64,000 bases of DNA from Porphyra umbilicalis (taxonomy: Eukaryota > Rhodophyta > Bangiophyceae > Bangiales > Bangiaceae), in NCBI GenBank assembly GCA_002049455.2, contig KV918915.1:62001-126000 (forward strand), given 5' to 3'. This document shows, one piece after another, positions 46,957 to 56,185 of the stretch (within the stretch, counting starts at the first letter, position 1; each line of letters opens with the position of its first letter). Position numbers and translations under genes: made by a program. A model generated the notes under the pieces. It was not told where the DNA came from. It saw only the letters and a list, made by a program, of their open reading frames with translations, and did not search any database.

Positions 46957-49137
46957 TTAAAGCCAGAAGGCTCAGGCCGCTGGGGTAGGAAGGGCGGGGG
47001 TGGTGCGGCGGCCATGTTGTGAAAAAACACAGAAAGGGCGGGCAAGGTGAAGCAGCGCAGCAAGCGGCTGCAACACCAGGAAGGAAGACCACCGACGAGA
47101 TGTGCGACGGAGACAGGGCCACAGGCATTGCTGGAAACGCATCTGACAGAAAGTCGTGATCCTCGGCGGCCGCGCCATTGCCGGTGTTGCACACTGTGAC
47201 CCATTTTGTGGCCCGAAACGATTCCGTCTCAAATTGGGAGATACTTTGATTTTCTGCATTCTGAGGACAGAAATGATGCATTACACAGCGTCTTTCTCCG
47301 GGGCTGGCCAATGAGGCGATGACGTCAGGAGCGAGTGTTGTAAGTATGATACTCAGGACCCCGGCGTCCCAGTGTAGTCCGCGACTGCGTCTCCAGTACA
47401 TCAGACGTGCCAAGCCAATGCGTCCAAGTCGACGCGCGATGCCGCCGTCGGCGAAGCGGAGAAACAATCCGCGGCACCACGGCTATGGCATGGTGCCGTC
47501 CTTAGTCGCCGGACGCATCGCATCCGAGTGCAGCTCTGTTGTTGCGTCCGACGCATTTCACCCCTACGACGATCGTCCGAGGCCCGTTCGAGAGCGGCCG
47601 CCGCAGCGGCGCCCCGCAGGAACGAGAAAGAGTACGGCACGTTCGTCATGACCGTCTAGAGGGGTTCCGGCTCCATTACACGTACCGCCATCAAATACCA
47701 CTCACATATGTACTCTGCCGATCCGACTGCTGTCAAGTAATGATGCTCGACTGTTTCATCCTCCATCGTGCACGGCCAATGATCGATCGGATGTGCGCCA
47801 CGACCGAGCGCGTCAAGTGTGAAACCCCCTGCTATGGCGTGTGGGCTGTCGCGCGAGAAAGGCACGCCAGGCTGTGCTTGTCGCCATATTCTGGTTGTCG
47901 TATCTCAGCTTCGCAGTCCGCTGTGCACCGCTGGCAAAGAACGACGTGAGGCAGATCTCATTTTCTTTCTCGCTCCACAGTGGAGCGACATCGTCAAAGA
48001 GCGGGACATGAAAGCCGCATCAAGTGGAGCGAGAAGACGACTGGCGGACGTACCCCTGTCCAGTTCGGACTGTGGTTCATTTCGTCTGCGTTATGAAGCT
48101 TCGTCGTCGACGGGCCGGACGACAATCTGTCGCCAAGTCGAATAAGTGCGTGTGCGGAGAATTGTCACAGGACTTCTCAGTGGGGTTTCACGTTCCTAAC
48201 GCTGATCTACAGCTCGGGCGCCTCCGTCGCCCGCAGTGTCGGCGTGTTTGGCTGCCAGAGCGTCTCATCAATCGGCGTTTGGTAAAACTCTGTTAACTTT
48301 TCTGAGGGAGGTAGCCTGTGAAGCAGGGAGATCGACTTCCAGCAGACGAGCGAGTGGCCAGCAGAGTGTCTTTCGTGGAAGCGCTCTACTGATTGGTCTC
48401 TACACAAACCGATAGTAGTCCGCGCAGGTTGGGGTGGCGAACGGCGCTACCGTCGGGCTGTCGTCCCCACCACCGTCGAGCGCTTCGTCACCGTCGTGAC
48501 CCGCTTCACATCCCCGGTCACCATGACCGTCCCTCTTACCGGCTTCCCGGACTCCTACGTCGTGTGCTTGCAAGCGCTATGCGGTACGCCTCAGAATATG
48601 GGTCTATTCGATACTTTACCTGTACTCAGCGGGTCATGTCTCTCTTCGCTTTTTCGTCTAGCCGTGTGCTGCAGAATCTCTATGGTCTTCTTTATACGCC
48701 GTCGTGGGATGCATGCGGCACATGTTGTTGTCGTGGGCGACGCGGCCTTCTCGACTGCGAGCCACCTCACTTCATTCACGTTGTGTTACCCGTGTGTCGC
48801 TCCCCATTCATCATGCAGCCTCTCATGTCGCTACTGTGTCTGGGTGCTGACAGGGCCATTCCGCATTGTCCCGCGCATCCTTAAGATGACCGCCCGACGT
48901 CTCATTTTAGTGTAAAATCCGTGCTTTATTTTTTGTCGTGACGATTTATATACGGCGGCAGGAGGCAAGCGCCTCATCAAGGCCTTCTCCCATTGTTGTG
49001 GCGGTGCCGATGTTCGCCGAGGCCAGTTGTGCACGATGCCGACGGCATACAGCGTGCAGTTCGTCGTCATTCTTGTTGTGCCAGTGGCCGTCGTGAGGGT
49101 GGCCTGAGTATCGGAAGAAGTGAAGTCTGATCAGTGG
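46957..49137. other. Region between the zinc-finger ORF and array B
   Basis: Balanced composition with no recognised gene and no frame above about 165 codons. Together with 45946-46956 it is the core flanked by arrays A and B. Confidence 0.5.
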
Positions 49138-50410
49138 GGCGCCGTCCAAGTCGCAGCCTGCGTGGGGCGTGCCGCTGATGCTTTGTGGTGGCGTGACGGC
49201 AGCGGACGTGGAGCCGGACGTGGTGCCGAGGGCGGTGCGGCTTGTAGTGAGGGACGGTGTCCACGTTGCCGTTTGCGCGCGGCGCGCAGCTGGTTCTTTA
49301 TGCCGGCGTGGTTTCGGGGGACGTAGGGCTCGACGTGGTGGCGGGGGCAGTGCGGTTCGCGGTGAGGGACGGTGTTCAAGTTGCTACTCGGTTTTGCGTG
49401 CAGTTTGCCCTTCTTATCGGCGTCGCTGCGGCGATCGTGGGGCCGGACGCGGCGGCGAGGGCGGTGCAGCATGTCGTGTGGAACAGTGCGCAAGTTGCAC
49501 CTTGCGTAAGGTGTGCAGCTGGTGCACCTTCTCGGCGTGGTGGTGGCGGAAGCTGCGGCGGACGACGAGCTGGAAGCGGTGGCGGGGGTGGTGTGGCTTG
49601 TCGTGTGGGACGGCGTGCATGTTGCCGCTTGCGTGAGGCGTGCATTTTGTGCTTCTTGACCGCGTGGCGGTGGCTGACGGGGAGCTGGACGTGGTGGCGG
49701 GGGTGGTGTGGTTTGTTTCGCGGGACGTCTTGCAAGATGCCGCTTGCGTGGGGTGTGTAGCTGGTGCTTTTTGTCGGCGTGGCAGCGACGGACGTGGAGC
49801 TGGATATGGTTGCAAGGGTGGTGCGGTTTATCGTGCGGGACCGCTTGCAGGTTGCCTCTTGCGTGGGGCGTACACCGACGTTTTTTTGTCGGCGTGACTG
49901 GGGCTGTCGGGGAGCTGGGCGTGGTGGCGGGGGTGGTGCGGTTTGTTTCGCGGGACGTGGTGCAAGATGCCGCTTGCGTGGTGCGTGCAGTTTGTGCTTC
50001 TTGTCTGCGTGGCAAAGGCGGACGTGGAGCTTGACATGGTTGCAAGGGTGGTGCGGTTTATCGTGCGGGACCGCTGGCAGGATTCCTCTTGCGTCGGGCG
50101 TACACTGACGTTTTTTTGTCGGCGTCGCTGCGGCTGATGGGGAGCTGGACGTGGTGGCGGGGGTGGTGCGGTTTGTTTCGCGGGATGTGCTGCAAGATGC
50201 CGCTTGCGTGGTGCGTGCAGTTTGTGCTTCTTGTCTGCGTGGCGGTGGCGGACGTGGAGCTGGACATGGTTGCAAGGGTGGTGCGGTTCGTCGTGCGGGA
50301 CCGCTCGCAGGTTTCCTCTTGCGTCGGGCGTACACCGACGTTTTTTTGTCGGCGTGGCTGCGGCGGTCGTGGAGGTGGACTTGGTGGCGGGGGTGGTGCG
50401 GTGTGGCCCA
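49138..50410. repeat. Array B: 115-bp repeat with dimer organisation
   Basis: About 11 units. The anchor recurs at 49253, 49368, 49481, 49609, 49724, 49839, 49954, 50069, 50184 and 50299. The last six are spaced exactly 115. In that stretch two subtypes alternate: GACGT/GATGT...CAAGATGCCGC and GACCGCT.GCAGG...CCTCTTGC. This gives a 230-bp higher-order unit. The minus strand is stop-free in overlapping frames for hundreds of codons. Sequence and orientation are as in array A. Confidence 0.93.
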
Positions 50411-52146
50411 CGGGACAGCTCACCAGGGCCGACGCGTCTTGCGTCTGGGGCGCGGTGGCGGCGCTCAGAGTGGGGACGCCTCGCCGGACTTGGCACGTGA
50501 CGACGATATCTAGCTGCTGAGATGCAGTCGCTTCGCAGGTCGCGGAGTGAGTGAGGGCCGCTTTGCCTTGGAGGACGGGCAAGCATCCGTTGTTGAACAG
50601 AAGGGTTTCGGTGACGCTGTGATGAAGGACTCGGATGTAGCCGTGGTTGAAAAAGAAAATGCCAAGGACTGTACTCGACTACCAGCGCCATGTCATGCTG
50701 GAACAGTGAAGCAACGAACGAGGGTGGTATGGCGTGAGTACGACGAGCAATGTCGCTTTATGAGACAGGCGGTTCAGGCATGAAAAGGTGAGCGGGACAA
50801 AGCAAAGTCATTGGCGTCCAGCGGACGTTGAGGGCGAGAAGCGATCACATGTCCATTTCGCAGGTCCCACCGACCAGTTCGGGGTACCTGAAAGCACGGC
50901 TCGCGGCCGACCACCTTGCATACTGAGCAAATCCTGTTACACACACCCCCGCCGTTAAGATCACCATGGAAATGAACAGATAGAGGAAGATAAAACGCAT
51001 CATCGACAGGAAGAGTATGGCGACAAGTAAAATCGTTGTGCGGGCACGTAGATGCGTTGTGATGCTGGTGGCCGATGGGCAGCACCCCCCAGCAGGTTTG
51101 GCATGTCGTCATGTCTGAATTGGAGGAGTCTGGGTGACTGAAAGGGACGTGGACATCAGCGAAGAACGGCAGAACGATAGTCGTCAACACCCATTCCATC
51201 ATGTCATGCACGCTGCACCCAGCGACAAAGACGATTTACCGCGCTGCAGCAATCCACGGGATAAACAAAAAACAGAACTTCAAACAATACTCGACATCCA
51301 AAACCATTGGCAATCGAGCCTCCCGCACAAAAACATACCATGACGCCCGGAAGACTGTGAGACAGAATGAGCGACCACACCAGACAGTAGAGCACGCGTG
51401 GTGAGCGCATAAATGGGGGGCTGTCTCTTGTCGTGCAGGATGGGGCTTGGCACCAACTCACAGATCGCGTGCTCCGAATGGTGATTCTCAACACCGCAGG
51501 AGGGGATGGCGCAGTCCCTGGCAACGGCAGGGGGCACGTGCGATTCGATCGGCAGCAGGGATGGTAATCCTCGACGGTGACGGCGGTGGTGTCGACGACG
51601 GTGACGGCTGACCCGGCCCGAAGTCGACAGCGAGATCCAGCAGATTGACGGATTCTGTGGTCTACTTTTTCAATTTTTTTATTCAACCAGGCGAACCGCC
51701 TCTGTGGACGTTCGATGCAGTCGAGATCTGTAGGTTCGACACGAACGTGTCCATCCATGACCACCGACCACCAATCCCAACGCGTTGGTATGCTGCCGGG
51801 AGCACCGTCTGCGAACGGAGTGCAGCGAGACTTGAAAGAAACGTAATTCGCTGTCTGAGCCTGGAGCAGTGAAGTGCCCTCAGCACCGGACTCGGGCCCA
51901 GTGCGCCCGCATCACTTCGTGTTCCGGACTAATGCGCTTCACGTCATCGATACTCGTACGTCGGCATCGCGGAACAAACGTTCTTCTGCACCGCAATGCG
52001 CCAGCAGCCGCACATGCCGCCCTCTCCGGCTCCTCGCCACAGTGCCTGAGTGCCAGACATCTTTCCAACCGATTGCATGCCCGTCCGTTGCCGACCGACA
52101 GGGTTGGACAGATGGCGCATCCAGCATGGCTACGCCTGATGCTCGT
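50411..52146. other. Intergenic region, no gene recognised
   Basis: Balanced composition. A 186-codon minus-strand frame at 51204-51764 has no domain. The far end may hold the 3' flank and terminal repeat of the transposase unit at 52147, but no TIR was found. Confidence 0.5.
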
Positions 52147-53280
52147 CTAAGGCGTGGAGAGCAAGGGTCGTGGCGGGAGGCACTTCAATGTCTGACGCTC
52201 TTCCCTATAGCAAAAGATCGAATCAGATTGAAGACAATGTGAGATGTATTCGGCGATGATCGACTCAATGACCTTGCGAACCCGATCGAACTGCCCGATG
52301 ATCTGGCGTCGAGAGAGCTTGCTTGCCGCTGTCGCCTGCAACAAATGTGGGTCGTCCAACAAGTCCGGCATCACATACACCAAGTTCCGGATCACAATTT
52401 TCAAGTCATTGCAGACGCCCTTGATTGGTTGCAGGTCGGGACTGTACGGTGTTAGACGCAAAAAGGGGACGCCGTTGTTTCCGAGGAATGTCTCCCCACC
52501 AGCGTTGTGGATGGGCGCATTGTCGAACAGAACGACGCAGTTGTTCGACTGCTGGCTCCACGGGCGCCCCGGAACACACACACCCAGTTTTGGGATGAGC
52601 AGTTGCAGGAACAGTCGGCAGTCCGCCGACGTCAGCGCGCCTCTCCCCACCACCACGGACTGGAAGCCCAAGATGCGGCCATCACTCGACACAGCCATCG
52701 TCGTGCTTGTCCGCGGAACCGACCGGGGGTCCCGGCCGTGGACGTCGTCGCGCTCACGAGCCAACGCCCGCCCGTACAATCGGAAGACATCGCCACCGTC
52801 TGTGTGTGCCTCGTCGACTGACACGATGCAGCGCTCGGGGATGTTGTCCTGGACGAGGACGTGGACGCGCCGCACGGCGGCCGACGCCTCACAAAAGAGA
52901 CGAAGCGAGCGCTTGCGTGTGAAACCCACCTCGTGCAAGTGCCGGTCGATTATACTCTTCGATGCACGCAGAGAAATACACTCGCCGCTGGGGTGGTTGC
53001 GCATCAGCTTGAGCATCTCGGAGTGCTCCCGTAACAGAGCCCGCGGATGCTCTCGCACCAGGTGCACCATGCAGGTCATGAGCGTTTTTTCAAACCAGAC
53101 GCTGTTGTGGTGCTGGTTCTGCCGCAACGGGTCCCTCCATACTGATCCGTGCTCCCGGTAGTACTTGGAACAGCGCCTGTCAATTGACCGCTTGACGCCA
53201 ATGTTCTTATACAGCACGCTCTGGCGCACCCCATTCCACAACATCGTCACAGCTACAAGACGCATGTCGACGCTGTACAT
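52147..53280 (-). CDS. IS630/Tc1-mariner-like DDE transposase, probably inactive
   Basis: The ATG at 53280 starts MYSVDMRLVAVTMLWNGVRQ, giving 377 residues. That suits a helix-turn-helix region (SVLYKNIGVKRSIDRRCSKY) followed by a DDE domain. The first acidic block is CIVSVDEAHTD, the second VVLFDNAPIHN, and the third LRLTPYSPDLQPIKGVCNDL. In this superfamily the third block normally reads PxE, so the catalytic Glu is replaced by Lys (AAG at 52420-52422). The frame is otherwise intact to the stop at 52147. The open frame extends upstream into the 149-bp array, but the family N terminus fits 53280. No TIRs or TA duplication were located. It could be a recently dead copy or a domesticated non-catalytic derivative. 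Confidence 0.85.
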   Translation of the reverse strand: MYSVDMRLVAVTMLWNGVRQSVLYKNIGVKRSIDRRCSKYYREHGSVWRDPLRQNQHHNSVWFEKTLMTCMVHLVREHPRALLREHSEMLKLMRNHPSGECISLRASKSIIDRHLHEVGFTRKRSLRLFCEASAAVRRVHVLVQDNIPERCIVSVDEAHTDGGDVFRLYGRALARERDDVHGRDPRSVPRTSTTMAVSSDGRILGFQSVVVGRGALTSADCRLFLQLLIPKLGVCVPGRPWSQQSNNCVVLFDNAPIHNAGGETFLGNNGVPFLRLTPYSPDLQPIKGVCNDLKIVIRNLVYVMPDLLDDPHLLQATAASKLSRRQIIGQFDRVRKVIESIIAEYISHCLQSDSIFCYREERQTLKCLPPRPLLSTP

Positions 53281-53439
53281 TTCAGCCAGTCGGGATAGCA
53301 CAGTAACTAGCTCCCCAACCACCAAGCCCTGCACAGCAACGTGCTCGAACAGCCACAGCAGCGCGCCAACGCGCACTTGCACGACGAGCAAGAGCACCCC
53401 GCCAGACGGCACTTGGACACGCAGCAGCACCACCAGCAG

Positions 53440-55150
53440 CACCACGTGCACGGCCACAACAGCCGTGCCAAGATTTACACCAGGCGCACCGCGTCCGCCG
53501 CCGCCACCACAAGCTCCACTGCAACGTGCACAACGCGCAAGAGCACCACTCCAGCCAGCACTCGCACCCGCAGCAGCACCGCCAGCAGCTCCACGTGCAC
53601 GACCACAACAGCCGTGCCAAGATTTCCACCAGGCGCACCGCGTCCGCTGCCGCCACCACAAGCTCCACTGCAACGTACACGACGCGCAAGAGCACCACAA
53701 CAGCCGGCACGTGCACCCGCTGAGGTACCGCTAGCAGCACCGCGTGCATGGCCACAACAGCCGTGCCCAGATGTCCTTCAGGCCCACCGCCTCCTTCAGG
53801 CCCTCCGCCTCCTCCGCCGCCACCATAAGCTCCACTGCAACGTGCACGACGCGCAACAGCACCACGACAGCCGGAACTTTCACCCGCAGCAGCACCGCCA
53901 GCAGCACCGCGTGCACGGCCAAAACAGATGTGCCAAGATGATCACCAGGCGCACCGCGTCCGCTGCCGCCACCACAAGCACCACTGAAATGTGCACGACG
54001 CGCAAGAGCACCACTCCAGCCAGCACTCGCACCCGCAGCAGCACCGCCAGCAGCTCCGCGTGTACGACCACAACAACAGTGCCAAGAGTTCCACCAGGCG
54101 CACCGCGTCCGCTGCCGCCACCACACGCTCCACTGCAACGTGCACGACGCGCAAGAGCACCACAACAGCCGGCACTTGCACCCGCAGCAGCACCGCCAGC
54201 AGCTCCGCGTGCACGACCACAACCGCCGTGCCAAGATTTTCACCAGGCGCACCGCGTCCGCTGCCGCCTGCACAAGCTCCACTGCAACGTGCACGACGCG
54301 CAAGAGCACCACAACAGCCGGCACTTGCACCCGCACAGGCACCGCTAGCAGCACCGCGTGCATGGCCACAACAGCCGTGCCAAGATGTCCATCAGGCCCA
54401 CCGCCTCCTCCGCCGCCACCACACGCTCCACTGCAACGTGCACGACGCGCAAGAGCACCACAACAGCAGGAACTTGCACCCGCAGCAGCACCGCCAGCAG
54501 CACCGCGTGCACGGCCACAACAGCCGTGCCAAGATGATCACCAGGCGCACCGCGTCCGCTGCCGCCACCACAAGCACCACTGAAATGTGCATGACGCGCA
54601 AGAGCAACACGACAGCCGGCACTTGCACCTGCAAGGGCCCCACGAGCAGCACCGCGTGCACGGCCTCAACAACTGTGCCAAAAAATGTCCACCAGGCGCA
54701 CCGCGTCCGCCGCCGGCACCTCAAGCTTCATTTCAACGTGCACGACGCGCAAGAGCACCACAACAGCCGGATCTTGCACCCGCAGCAGCACCGCCAGCAG
54801 CTCCGCGTGCACGACCACAACAGGCGTGCCAAGATTTTCATCAGGCGCACCGCGTCCGCCGCCGCCACTACAAGCTCCACTGCAACGTGCACGACGCGCA
54901 AGAGCACCACAACAGCCGGTACTCGCACCCGCAGCAGCACCGCCAGCACCACCGCGTGCACGACCACAACAGCCGTGCCAAGATTATCACCAGGCGCACC
55001 GCGTCCGCGGCCGCCACTACACGCTTTACTGCAGCTTGCACGGCGCGCAAGAGCACCACGCCAGCCGGCTCTTGTACCTGCAGCAGCACCGCCAGCAGCA
55101 TCGCGTGCACCGGCTCAACAGCCGTGCTAAGATGTCCATCAAACCCACCG
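53440..55150. repeat. Array C: 149-bp tandem repeat
   Basis: About 12 units. The anchor CACCGCGTCCG recurs at about 53492, 53641, 53957, 54106, 54255, 54553, 54704, 54853 and 55002. Spacings are 149 (occasionally 151) or multiples of it, and two variant units with CCACCGCCTCCT sit in the gaps. Each unit carries GCAACGTGCACGACGCGCAA. Frames are open on the plus strand (His/Gln/Ser/Thr-rich) and on the minus strand (Val/Leu-rich or Cys-rich). Since 149 is not a multiple of 3, frames rotate. It abuts the transposase start. Confidence 0.93.
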
Positions 55151-55199
55151 TCTCCGCTCTCGCCTCCGCGAGCGCCAGAAGACGAGCACAAAGCACACT

Positions 55200-56160
55200 A
55201 GGTCCGCGTCCTCGGCCACGGCTTCGTCGTGTCGCTCAGCACGTTGGGCTGCGCGCACTACGCGCGCCTTGGCCACCCCCCCCCCGAGATGCGAACCGAG
55301 GCAACCACGTCCGCGTCGCCGTCGGCGCGCGTCCCTGTCGCCGACGGCGGCCGGGTCGAGATGCAAAAGATGATCCGCCACGCAATTCCTGCGCGCCTCC
55401 GCCACCCCCCCCCGACATGAAAATCAAGCCGACCACGTCCGCGTCGGCGACAGCGCCCGTGTCGTAGCGCGATGCCGGTTGCGCTACGCGCTCACCGCGC
55501 GGCTCCGCCACAGCCCCCCGGAGCCTTAAAACGGCTCTCCCGACAGCGCCAGTGTGGTGCCGCCGTTAATGCACAGAAACACGCTGCGCGTGCGCACGCT
55601 CTTCAACTTCAGGCGGCACGACGGCGCCCGGCACCAGCAGGCAAACAAACGCAACGTGAGCACCGCGCGTGTGCGTCTCCGACCGCCAACTTCTTCGTGC
55701 GACTGCACTTGCGCGTGTTCGAGATACTGCTCTCACGGTGAAATGGCGCGCGATCATCGGATGACAGCTGTCAGCAAAATTACGGAGATCCCTTCCACCG
55801 CCCCCATCTGTGGCGCACAAATCCACCAGACTTTGTCTTTCTCGAACGTAATACGAACACAAGAAAGGCTCGTGTTGTGCACGCAATAGGAGCCATATTC
55901 GAATTAGCGTCGACTCTCGGGCGCACACGCTGGGCTCAGAAAAAAGAGGCGCGTCGTATGGTCGTCATTGCACAACAAGTTCAGCTGCGTTTCCAATGGC
56001 ACAAACGACGCGCTCAATGCACCGCAGAAATGAAAGCCTTTCCAAGGACAAAGAACGGGGCACAACGCGAAGCGCGCATGAGGTTCTCATTGATGCACCT
56101 TCCCGGCGGCCGACAGCACCGCGTCCTGTAGGTCCGTGAGAAGCAGCACACGCACACTTC
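55200..56160. other. GC-rich flank with a two-copy repeat
   Basis: Two diverged copies (about 55255-55400 and 55400-55500) share GCCACCCCCCCCCCGA and ACCACGTCCGCGTCG blocks, about 145 bases apart, perhaps an eroded continuation of array C. The rest, to 56160, shows no gene. Confidence 0.5.
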
Positions 56161-56185
56161 ACTCAACCCACCCTGGAACCTCGTA

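Noticed and set aside
51204-51764. 186-codon minus-strand ORF
   Set aside because: Composition looks random, no domain and no repeat link; treated as chance.
44200-55150. Tandem arrays as CRISPR
   Set aside because: Units are contiguous and diverged along their whole length, with no constant repeat plus unique spacer pattern, and the context is eukaryotic.
53282-55191. Cys-rich minus-strand frame of array C (CCCGC.C....CSCASC) as the missing E(z) CXC domain
   Set aside because: The Cys spacing is only the repeat read in one phase and recurs in every unit; strand and distance do not make it part of the E(z) relic.
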